The translations under genes and the position numbers were made by a program. A model generated the notes under the pieces. That model ran no database searches and was not told where the DNA came from. It saw only the letters and a list, made by a program, of their open reading frames with translations. Below, piece by piece: positions 1 through 5,490 of a stretch of DNA of 23,828 nt (within the stretch, counting starts at the first letter, position 1; each line of letters opens with the position of its first letter). The stretch comes from VGCC01 sp040381195. GTDB taxonomy: Bacteria; Actinomycetota; Actinomycetes; S36-B12. The DNA lies in NCBI GenBank assembly GCA_040381195.1, contig JBEIHR010000019.1:1-23828 (forward strand). Direction: 5' to 3'.

Positions 1-183
1 CACGAAGGTGACCCACGCCCAGATCCGAGCGGCCCTGGCCCGGCGCGCGGCACCTTCGACGTCACCGGCCTCCCCGGCGCGCATGGCGGACCAGCAGTAG
101 ACGAGGGCAACCGCCCCGGCGGGGAGGAAGAAGAGGGCTGCGCCGATCAGGCATCGGAGCCAGGGCACCCGCACCTCGGTCAT
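1..183 (-). CDS. CD225/dispanin-like membrane protein (partial, N-terminal part)
   Basis: This open frame starts with ATG at 183 and runs off the window edge, so only the first 61 residues are visible. They contain a hydrophobic segment (CLIGAALFFLPAGAVALVYC) followed by a short charged loop of the type AGDxxGAxxRARxARxWAW and then the start of a second hydrophobic segment. That order (membrane helix, small-residue loop, ARxWAW, second helix) is typical of CD225/dispanin proteins, a family of small two-helix membrane proteins found in bacteria and animals. Its bacterial function is unknown. No Shine-Dalgarno sequence precedes the ATG; instead a TAGTGT box lies 6 nt upstream, suggesting a leaderless message. 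It is divergent from the metallo-hydrolase gene at 252. Identification rests on the motif pattern only and the C-terminus is not seen. Confidence 0.7.
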   Translation of the reverse strand, partial: MTEVRVPWLRCLIGAALFFLPAGAVALVYCWSAMRAGEAGDVEGAARRARAARIWAWVTFV

Positions 184-189
184 CTGGGC

Positions 190-195
190 ACACTA
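190..195 (-). promoter_or_regulatory. Putative -10 box of the CD225-like gene
   Basis: On the minus strand the hexamer TAGTGT sits exactly 6 nt before the ATG at 183. The spacing would place the transcription start on or next to the start codon. No good -35 hexamer is visible. Confidence 0.45.
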
Positions 196-204
196 GGGCC
201 ACCG

Positions 205-218
205 TCGGGAAATCCCGA
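205..218. promoter_or_regulatory. Inverted repeat between divergent genes, possible operator
   Basis: TCGGGA-AA-TCCCGA is a perfect 6-bp inverted repeat with a 2-bp centre. It lies between the two divergent -10 boxes (190-195 minus, 240-245 plus) and overlaps the expected -35 region of both promoters, where a bound regulator could control both genes. No matching known operator is recognised. Confidence 0.35.
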
Positions 219-239
219 ACAGGTCTCCCCGCCCCTGCG

Positions 240-245
240 TACGGT
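240..245 (+). promoter_or_regulatory. Putative -10 box of the metallo-hydrolase gene
   Basis: TACGGT lies 6 nt upstream of the GTG start at 252 and there is no Shine-Dalgarno sequence in between. This fits a leaderless transcript. The -35 region is poor. Confidence 0.45.
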
Positions 246-251
246 GGTCAC

Positions 252-944
252 GTGGCCATCCCCCTCTCCGCGCGCGTGTACCGGATCCCGACCCTCGGCG
301 ACTACATCAATTCCTTCGCGTTCCTCGAGGACGACGGCTCCGTCACGCTCGTCGACTGTGGCCTCACGCGTGCCCCGTCGGCCATCGTGCGCGGCCTCGC
401 CGCACTCGGGCGGCGTCCCTCCGACGTCCAGCGCATCGTGCTGACCCATGCACACGAGGATCACGCGGGAGGGGCGGCATCCATGGTCGAACGCACGTCC
501 GCAACCGGCGTCACCGTCCATTCCGAGGAAGCCGAGTACGCACGCACGGGGTCGCGCCCACCGGTTCCGCGCACCCTCTTCTCCCGACTGCGCAGCGGCA
601 GGTTTGCTCCGGTGCCTGTCGTCGGTGAACTCCACGACGGGCAGATCCTCGACATTGCGGGAGGTGTGCAGGTCCTGCACACCCCGGGCCATACCCCCGG
701 CCACATCAGCCTGCTGCACGCCGATTCCGGCGTGCTGATCACTGGCGACTCGATTTTCAACATGAACGCGCGCATGCGGTGGCCGCTCGCCGCCCTCTGT
801 ACGAATGCCGTGCAAAACGCGCAGACGGCAGCGCGCCTGGCTGATGCCGAGTACACGACCGCCGCATTCACCCACGGCCCCCACATTGCGCAGACAGGCA
901 GGGAGGCGATCCGCTCCTTCCTCCGGCGGAAGGGCGCCCGATGA
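252..944 (+). CDS. Metallo-beta-lactamase-fold hydrolase (glyoxalase II-like)
   Basis: A 230-residue single-domain protein of the metallo-beta-lactamase superfamily. The zinc-binding signature THAHEDHAGG is near residues 65-74, a second metal histidine lies in HTPGHTPGHIS, the bridging aspartate is in LITGDSIFN, and a late histidine is in FTHGPH. These are the usual ligands of a dinuclear metal site in glyoxalase II-like thioesterases and related hydrolases. The substrate cannot be told from sequence. No signal peptide is visible, so it is probably cytoplasmic. The GTG at 252 is chosen because the protein then begins just before the conserved N-terminal strand and a TACGGT box stands 6 nt upstream. 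It overlaps the next gene by 4 bp (ATGA), so the two are probably translated together. Confidence 0.88.
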   Translation: MAIPLSARVYRIPTLGDYINSFAFLEDDGSVTLVDCGLTRAPSAIVRGLAALGRRPSDVQRIVLTHAHEDHAGGAASMVERTSATGVTVHSEEAEYARTGSRPPVPRTLFSRLRSGRFAPVPVVGELHDGQILDIAGGVQVLHTPGHTPGHISLLHADSGVLITGDSIFNMNARMRWPLAALCTNAVQNAQTAARLADAEYTTAAFTHGPHIAQTGREAIRSFLRRKGAR

Positions 945-1216
945 CCGAGTTCGACCGGGAACTCGACCGCGTGCTCACCCGCCTGGCGTCGCTGCCCGAA
1001 CGCCACAGGCACACCGCGGCGGACCTCACCCACAGGGCCTCGCAGCACATGCGCGACCTCACCTCGGACACCACGGCACCCGAGCTCGTGCCCCGTGTCG
1101 GTGATCACGCGGCCGCGGCGCAGTTGAAGGTTCTCTGCGCGGAACTGCGCGCGCACGCGGGAGATGAAACAGAAGCGGCGCAGGTCCTCGCGGACCTGCG
1201 CCGTGCGCTTCCGTAA
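941..1216 (+). CDS. Small hypothetical protein, 91 aa
   Basis: I do not recognise this gene. It encodes a charged, mostly helical-looking 91-residue protein without membrane segments or cysteine motifs, rich in Arg, Ala, Leu and His. Its ATG overlaps the stop codon of the upstream metallo-hydrolase (ATGA), the usual arrangement for a translationally coupled second gene. Its stop is 3 bp from the stop of the convergent YccA-like gene. The last 40 bases of its coding sequence form a strong 12-bp hairpin that may double as a transcription terminator. The overlap with the gene before it and its codon use like its neighbours support it being real. Confidence 0.65.
   Translation: MTEFDRELDRVLTRLASLPERHRHTAADLTHRASQHMRDLTSDTTAPELVPRVGDHAAAAQLKVLCAELRAHAGDETEAAQVLADLRRALP
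1176..1203. terminator. Strong hairpin at convergent gene ends
   Basis: CGGCGCAGGTCC and its exact reverse complement enclose a TCGC loop, a 12-bp perfect stem. It lies inside the 3' end of the 91-aa gene and just beyond the stop of the convergent minus-strand gene. There is no U-run on the plus strand. On the minus strand a weak T-rich stretch (TTCTGTTTC) follows, so it could end minus-strand transcription or act in both directions. Confidence 0.5.
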
Positions 1217-1219
1217 TTC

Positions 1220-2092
1220 CTACTCGCGTCCGGAGAAGATCGACAGCAGACGGAGGAACTCCAGGTACAGCCACACCAGGGTGATCAGGAGGCCGAAGGC
1301 CATGCGCCACGACTCACGCTCCGGCAGGCCCATCGCGATGCCCTGCTTGATCGCCTCGAAGTCCAAGGCGAGGAACAGTGCGGCAAGTGCGACGCCGACG
1401 ATCGAGATGATGATCCCGATTCCACCGACCCCATAGAAGCCCCATCCGCCACCGACGCCGAAGAACGAGGCGACCATCGAGGCGAGCGCGAGCACGAGGT
1501 AGGAGACACCGGCGACCAGCAGGATCTGGGTGAACCGCTTGGTCACCTTGATCACACCGGTCAAGTACAGGACCAACATCACGCCGAACGTGGTCATGGT
1601 GGCGACCACGGCCTGCAGCACGACGCCGTCCCAACCATTACCGGACGCGTAGGCGTTGTAGAAGTTGCTGATACCGCCGAGCATGAGGCCCTCGAACACG
1701 GCGAAGATGATCATGAGAGCCGGAGAGACGTTCTTCTTGACCGCGTTCACGATGCCGAGAACCGTGGCGACGATGAGGGCCGGGAGCATCATCACCGGCA
1801 TGGCCGCAATGAGGTTCCAGCCGACGAAGGCGAACGCGACCACGATCGCGAACATGATCGCGCACTTGACGACCACGTCATTCAGGGTCACCCGTAGGCC
1901 ACCGGCCGCCGTGATGGTGGCGAACTCATCGGTGGTGGTCGGTGGAACCCCGGCCGGTGAAGTGGGGGGCGCAGACGAGATGGTCGCCGTGGGCGACTGG
2001 CCGCTCGCGGCCGCGAAGGCGGACCGGCCCTCCTCATAGAACCCGGAGGGCTTCTTCTCGTAACGGGTCAGAACTGGGTTATTGGATTGCAT
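1220..2092 (-). CDS. Bax inhibitor-1/YccA family membrane protein
   Basis: A 290-residue integral membrane protein. The first ~75 residues are polar, rich in Pro, Ser and Thr, and probably disordered in the cytoplasm. The rest holds about seven hydrophobic helices, including a glycine-rich segment in the last third. The family motif LDFEAIKQG, carrying the conserved acidic residues, lies between the last helices. The family includes bacterial YccA/YbhL/YetJ and eukaryotic Bax inhibitor-1. YetJ is a pH-sensitive calcium leak channel and E. coli YccA modulates FtsH; the role here is unknown. The start at 2092 (MQSNNPVLTR) is chosen over a longer reading at 2128 because actinobacterial relatives begin this way. 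A GGAAAG and a TACCGT box also lie just upstream. A tRNA gene precedes it on the same strand. Confidence 0.9.
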   Translation of the reverse strand: MQSNNPVLTRYEKKPSGFYEEGRSAFAAASGQSPTATISSAPPTSPAGVPPTTTDEFATITAAGGLRVTLNDVVVKCAIMFAIVVAFAFVGWNLIAAMPVMMLPALIVATVLGIVNAVKKNVSPALMIIFAVFEGLMLGGISNFYNAYASGNGWDGVVLQAVVATMTTFGVMLVLYLTGVIKVTKRFTQILLVAGVSYLVLALASMVASFFGVGGGWGFYGVGGIGIIISIVGVALAALFLALDFEAIKQGIAMGLPERESWRMAFGLLITLVWLYLEFLRLLSIFSGRE

Positions 2093-2099
2093 GCTTTCC

Positions 2100-2128
2100 A
2101 CGGTAACCGATAAGTCCTCCCGCGCCAA
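2100..2128 (-). promoter_or_regulatory. Putative promoter of the YccA-like gene
   Basis: On the minus strand TTGGCG (-35-like, 2128-2123) is followed after 17 nt by TACCGT (-10-like, 2105-2100), which lies 7 nt from the ATG. It is the best spaced -35/-10 pair found in this window and sits between the tRNA and the gene, so the gene need not depend on read-through. Confidence 0.5.
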
Positions 2129-2146
2129 CTCACCCGGCCCGCCACG

Positions 2147-2220
2147 TGCCCCCGATGGGATTCGAACCCATACTGGACCGGGTTTAAGCCGGGTGTCTCT
2201 GCCAGTTGGACTACAGGGGC
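2147..2220 (-). tRNA. tRNA with UAA anticodon (Leu, UUA codon), short variable loop
   Basis: A 74-nt cloverleaf can be folded. The 7-bp acceptor stem is GCCCCTG/CGGGGGC with one U-G pair and discriminator A73; CCA is not encoded. The T arm is ATGGG-TTCGAAT-CCCAT, with the invariant TTCGAAT loop. The D arm has the GG pair, but its stem is only three good pairs. The anticodon loop is CTTAAAC, which reads as anticodon UAA for the leucine codon UUA. The anticodon stem has four GC pairs plus a C·U mismatch at its far end. The variable loop is only CCAGT. Bacterial leucine tRNAs normally have a long variable arm, so this is an atypical class-I-shaped leucine tRNA or a tRNA-like gene. It starts 5 bp after the stop codon of the glycosylase gene and is probably cut out of that transcript. 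Being a tRNA-like gene is confident; the leucine assignment is less so. Confidence 0.75.
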
Positions 2221-2225
2221 CGCCC

Positions 2226-2897
2226 TCAGGGTAGGGCCCCAGACAATTCCGCGGCGGTCCCGAGGACCTCGTCGAGCATCTCCTCGGTGAGCCTGCCGGT
2301 GAAGGTGTTTTGCTGGCTGGGGTGGTAACTGCCCAGCAAGGTCACTCCCCCGGATTCGGCTCGAACACCGTGGCCGAAGCGCGGGCGGGGCCCCGATCCG
2401 AGCACCCGCCACAGGGCTGTCCACGCCACCGAGCCCAGGGCGATGCCGACGCGCAGGGTGGGACGGACGAGGGCCACCTCCTGCTGCAACCAGTCGCCGC
2501 AGGTCCGAATCTCCTCGGACGTCGGTGTGTTCGCCGGCGGCGCACAGTGCACGGCCGCGGTGATGCGGACGTGCTCCAGGTATTGGCCGTCGTCGCGGTG
2601 CCGGGATGTGGGAAGACGGGCCAGGCCGACGCGATGCAGGGAGCCGTAGAGCCAATCGCCGCTGCGATCCCCCGTGAACATGCGTCCTGTTCGATTGGCG
2701 CCGTGCGCACCCGGGGCAAGCCCCACGATCCACACGCGAGGCTGGGGAGATCCGAAACCGGGGACGGGACCGCCCCAATACTCCTCGGCCCGATAGGCCG
2801 CCCTGCGCTCGCGTGCCACGTCGGCGCACCACTCGATGAGTCGCGGGCAACGCCGACACGCGCAGATGGCGGCATCAAGGTCCGCGAGCGTGGTCAC
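2226..2897 (-). CDS. udgB: Uracil-DNA glycosylase, family 5 (UdgB-like)
   Basis: A 223-residue DNA repair enzyme predicted to remove uracil, and in this family often hypoxanthine, from DNA. Motif GLAPGAHGANRTGRMFTGD at about 59-77 is diagnostic of family 5, where the usual catalytic Asp/Asn of motif 1 is replaced by Ala/Gly. The second motif HPSQQNTFTGRLT is at about 192-204. Four cysteines fit the 4Fe-4S cluster: C14 and C17 (CRRC) near the N-terminus, and C118 and C133. The start is GTG at 2897, whose GTGA overlaps the stop of the tryptophan dioxygenase gene; longer in-frame readings have no family similarity. It is therefore translationally coupled to a metabolic gene with no obvious functional link. 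A tRNA follows 5 bp after the stop. Confidence 0.93.
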   Translation of the reverse strand: MTTLADLDAAICACRRCPRLIEWCADVARERRAAYRAEEYWGGPVPGFGSPQPRVWIVGLAPGAHGANRTGRMFTGDRSGDWLYGSLHRVGLARLPTSRHRDDGQYLEHVRITAAVHCAPPANTPTSEEIRTCGDWLQQEVALVRPTLRVGIALGSVAWTALWRVLGSGPRPRFGHGVRAESGGVTLLGSYHPSQQNTFTGRLTEEMLDEVLGTAAELSGALP

Positions 2898-3598
2898 CGA
2901 AGGGTCGTGTCGGCCAACTCGGTGAGTTCGGCACGCACCGTCCAGAGCTCGTCCATGATCGACTTGTCCCGGAGATTGCGCACGATCTCCACAGGTGTTC
3001 CCTGGGTACCGGAGACCGTCCGTCCGATGGTGCGCTCGATCACCTTGGTGTGCAGGGCGCGCCACTTCATCAGACTCTCGTCGATTTCGACGAGTCGCTC
3101 CACGATCGCGAACACCTCCTCGTTCTGCTCGACAGCGAGGTAGAGATCGCGGAGGGTCAATCCGTCGGCCTCCAGTTGTCGCCGGACGGCCGCAACGAGG
3201 TTCGGGAGCGCTGTCCGCAACCGCAGGAATCCGGGAGAGTCGAAACCAGAACCATGACCCAGGGACGTGCGCACATGCTGGTAGTCCCACGGTGTCATGC
3301 GCTCCAACATGTGCAAAGGCGGGGTGATGATGTCGATGCACTCGATCACCCGATCGAGGGAGCGCGTGGCGGCGAGACGCTTGCCCATGTCGAGTTGGGT
3401 GATGGCCTGCTCAACTTCCGCGACGGCGAGTTTCAACCACAATTCGGCAGACTGATGGACCACCGTGAACAGCAACTCGTCACGGTGCGCCCACGTATCC
3501 GGGCCCGGCTGCAGCGCGAGGAGCGCATCGGTTTTGAGGTAGTTCTCGTAATCGGTGAGTGCTGGGCCAGGCAGCACTTGCTCGGCTGTGGGATGCAT
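2894..3598 (-). CDS. kynA: Tryptophan 2,3-dioxygenase, short form
   Basis: Predicted heme enzyme that opens the indole ring of tryptophan to give N-formylkynurenine. Counting against the well-studied Xanthomonas enzyme, the active-site residues are all present. They are F44 and H48 in LLFTVVHQ, Y106 and R110 in YQHVR, S117 in SGF, the heme-ligand histidine H183, and a Thr in the SGTQGT loop at 196-201. At 234 residues it is clearly shorter than the ~280-300 usual for the family; the segment between the SGF motif and the heme-ligand helix is reduced. No other kynurenine-pathway gene is visible nearby. The ATG at 3598 has a good GGAGG upstream. It may be co-transcribed with the dienelactone hydrolase gene ahead of it, although a hairpin lies between them. 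It overlaps the glycosylase gene by GTGA. Confidence 0.9.
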   Translation of the reverse strand: MHPTAEQVLPGPALTDYENYLKTDALLALQPGPDTWAHRDELLFTVVHQSAELWLKLAVAEVEQAITQLDMGKRLAATRSLDRVIECIDIITPPLHMLERMTPWDYQHVRTSLGHGSGFDSPGFLRLRTALPNLVAAVRRQLEADGLTLRDLYLAVEQNEEVFAIVERLVEIDESLMKWRALHTKVIERTIGRTVSGTQGTPVEIVRNLRDKSIMDELWTVRAELTELADTTLR

Positions 3599-3618
3599 AG
3601 GACCTCCAGCGTCAGTCT

Positions 3619-3643
3619 GGCACCGGACCCGTCGGGCGGTGCC
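3619..3643 (-). terminator. Hairpin between dienelactone hydrolase and dioxygenase genes
   Basis: GGCACCG and CGGTGCC pair perfectly (7 bp). The 11-nt loop can itself form a CCC/GGG stem. It begins 18 bp after the stop of the dienelactone hydrolase on the minus strand. There is no U-run, so it may be a weak terminator or an attenuating structure ahead of the dioxygenase. Confidence 0.35.
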
Positions 3644-3661
3644 GAAGCGACGCAACACCTG

Positions 3662-4351
3662 TCATGCGGAAGGACAATGCTCGCGCAGGAAAGCGAGCGA
3701 GCGGTTCCAGGCCGTCTCGGCATTCCGTTCCTGAAACACCTCGGGTCGATCGTCGTTGAAGAACGCATGGACCGAGCCGGGGTAGTCGTGGATGGTCACG
3801 TGCCCTCCGGCGGCAGCGATGGCATCGGCGTATTCGGCGATGCGCGGCCCCGCCCACCCCTCGTCGGACTCGGCCTTGTGGACCAGCGCGGCCTTGCCCG
3901 CATAGCGCGCCCAGTCAGGGGAGTACCCCGGCCACGGCATCGCCGGATAGAAGGCGACCGCAGCGGCCACGTGGTCGCTCACGGTCGGTGCCAGCAACGA
4001 CAGCCCACCACCCATGCAGAACCCGATCGTCCCCACGTGCGCACTCGTGACCTCGGGGCGGGCCAGGAGGTACGCGGCGCCCGCGACGATGTCGGCGGCG
4101 GCACTCGACACCTGGAGACCCATCATGAGCTTCTCGGCTTCATCGGGTTCGGTCGTCTCGGTGCCCCGGTAGAAGTCGATCGCGAGTGCGACGAATCCCG
4201 CATTCGCCAGGCGCCGGGTGACGTCTTCGATGTGCGGTACGAGGCCCCACCACTCCTGGATGACCACGACGCCGGGACCGGATCCCGAATCGGGACGTGC
4301 GAGGACACCGGGTGCCTCGGTCTCCGCAATCTGGATGGTCTCTGTTGCCAT
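3662..4351 (-). CDS. Dienelactone hydrolase family protein
   Basis: A 229-residue alpha/beta hydrolase. The nucleophile elbow GFCMGG places cysteine C112 in the position typical of dienelactone hydrolases. E33 lies in the motif QEWWGL, D163 is the probable triad aspartate and H195 (SVHAFFND) the triad histidine. Family members hydrolyse cyclic dienelactones in chlorocatechol breakdown, but many homologues act on other esters or lactones, so the substrate is open. No signal peptide is seen, so it is cytoplasmic. The ATG at 4351 has GGAGGG just upstream. It follows a LacI-type regulator on the same strand, separated by 61 bp that hold a 7-bp inverted repeat immediately before the ribosome-binding site. 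This makes control by that regulator plausible. Confidence 0.92.
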   Translation of the reverse strand: MATETIQIAETEAPGVLARPDSGSGPGVVVIQEWWGLVPHIEDVTRRLANAGFVALAIDFYRGTETTEPDEAEKLMMGLQVSSAAADIVAGAAYLLARPEVTSAHVGTIGFCMGGGLSLLAPTVSDHVAAAVAFYPAMPWPGYSPDWARYAGKAALVHKAESDEGWAGPRIAEYADAIAAAGGHVTIHDYPGSVHAFFNDDRPEVFQERNAETAWNRSLAFLREHCPSA

Positions 4352-4360
4352 GCATCCCTC

Positions 4361-4378
4361 CGGGATCAGTCGATCCCG
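4361..4378 (-). promoter_or_regulatory. Inverted repeat upstream of the dienelactone hydrolase gene
   Basis: CGGGATC-AGTC-GATCCCG is a perfect 7-bp inverted repeat ending right at the ribosome-binding site of the hydrolase gene. It could be an operator for the adjacent LacI-type regulator or an RNA hairpin that limits ribosome access. Neither can be decided from sequence. Confidence 0.35.
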
Positions 4379-4388
4379 CGAGTCTGCC

Positions 4389-4412
4389 GCAACGGGGTCA
4401 CGTGTTGCCCCG
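4389..4412 (-). terminator. Possible terminator after the LacI-type gene
   Basis: Directly after the stop codon of the regulator two alternative stems can form: CGGGG/CCCCG, or GCAAC/GTTGC. Both have a loop that contains the palindrome CACGTG. No U-run follows on the minus strand. Weak evidence. Confidence 0.25.
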
Positions 4413-5423
4413 TCACCGACGCGGCGCGGTCGATCCTCGGACGATCAACTGGGTTGGCAGACGCACCGGATCCCCGCCCTCGGCTCCTGCGAGTGTCCGC
4501 ATTTGGACCAGGAGCGACTCTGCGGCGATGCGCCCCAGGTCGTAGACAGGTTGCACGACCGTGGTCAGGTCCAGGTGCTCGGACATGTCGTGGCCGTCGA
4601 TACCGACAATGGAGATTTCGCGGCCAGGAACCAGTCCGTGACTGCGCAAGGCACGCATGGCACCGAAGGCCATTTCGTCACTGAGCGCAAAGACAGCGGT
4701 GGGCGGAGTGCGCTGTGTGAGCAGCGCGGTCATCGCCTGCTCACCTCCCTGGATGGTGAAGTATCCGAAGGCCTCGAGCGCCGGATCGATACCGATGCCG
4801 CTCTCCGCCATGACCTGGCGGAATCCCTGCTCCCGGTCGTACTCGGCGGTCAATGGTGCCTCCGCCGAAGAGCCGGTGATCAGGCCGATGCGCTCATGTC
4901 CGAGGTTGACCAGGTGCTGGGTTGCCACGCGAGCAGCGAGCACATCGTCGATGGTGACGCTCGGGACCCCATCGGTGTTCACACCGATCAAGGAGGTGGG
5001 CATGCCCAGGTCGAGGATCTCCCGCAACTGTGGATCGGACGGCGGCATGGCGATTACGAGGACGCCGTCCACGCGTCTGCGGAGGCGGGGTGCCGGTGGG
5101 AGCCGTTGGTGTCCGGCGAGGTAATCACTCACGCTCATCAGAAGGAGGTCCATGCCCGCCGCCTGCAGCACACCTTCGACACCGGACAGGACGGTGGAGA
5201 AGAACCAGCGCGCGATGAAGGGGGTGATCACGGCCACCGAACCCGTCCGTCCGGATGCCAGGCGCGAGGCACTTGGGCTGATCACGTAATCGAGTTCGAC
5301 CGCCACCTGCTGGATCCGCGACCGGGTGGCCTCGTCCACATTGGGGAGGCCGCGCAGGGCCCGCGAGACCGTCGCCGTCGATACCCCCGCGGCCTCCGCG
5401 ACATCCCTGATCGTGATGGCCAT
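4413..5423 (-). CDS. LacI family transcriptional regulator
   Basis: A 336-residue repressor-type regulator. Residues 1-50 form the helix-turn-helix and hinge (TIRDVAEAAGVSTATVSRAL). They are followed by a periplasmic-binding-protein-like sugar or effector domain with typical blocks such as GVLVIAMP, NTDGVPSVTIDD, HERIGLITG and ALSDEMAFGAMRAL. The effector cannot be predicted. The start at 5423 is chosen because LacI proteins begin a few residues before the helix-turn-helix. No Shine-Dalgarno sequence precedes it, but a TACACT box 8 nt upstream suggests a leaderless transcript. The gene downstream is a dienelactone hydrolase with an inverted repeat in its leader, the most likely local target. 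No sugar transporter is present in the window. Confidence 0.95.
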   Translation of the reverse strand: MAITIRDVAEAAGVSTATVSRALRGLPNVDEATRSRIQQVAVELDYVISPSASRLASGRTGSVAVITPFIARWFFSTVLSGVEGVLQAAGMDLLLMSVSDYLAGHQRLPPAPRLRRRVDGVLVIAMPPSDPQLREILDLGMPTSLIGVNTDGVPSVTIDDVLAARVATQHLVNLGHERIGLITGSSAEAPLTAEYDREQGFRQVMAESGIGIDPALEAFGYFTIQGGEQAMTALLTQRTPPTAVFALSDEMAFGAMRALRSHGLVPGREISIVGIDGHDMSEHLDLTTVVQPVYDLGRIAAESLLVQMRTLAGAEGGDPVRLPTQLIVRGSTAPRR

Positions 5424-5431
5424 GACCGGGG

Positions 5432-5437
5432 AGTGTA
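5432..5437 (-). promoter_or_regulatory. Putative -10 box of the LacI-type gene
   Basis: TACACT on the minus strand lies 8 nt before the ATG at 5423. A poor -35 candidate (TTGTGG, 5462-5457) is 19 nt further upstream. With no ribosome-binding site, transcription probably starts at or near the start codon. Confidence 0.4.
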
Positions 5438-5490
5438 GGTCGGCAGGGGGTGGTGTCCACAAGCGATTACATGGAAATGTGACCTATGAA

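Noticed and set aside
2101..2128. Longer start for the YccA-like protein at 2128
   Set aside because: The extra 12 residues overlap the proposed promoter and are not seen at the start of relatives; 2092 is better placed.
2898..3341. N-terminal extension of the uracil-DNA glycosylase frame
   Set aside because: The extra residues are the dioxygenase gene in another frame; the GTG at 2897 overlaps its stop and gives a normal family N-terminus.
3050..4684. Long plus-strand open frame (544 codons) across the dioxygenase and dienelactone hydrolase genes
   Set aside because: It is antisense to three well-recognised genes and its product has no recognisable domain; long antisense frames are common in GC-rich DNA.
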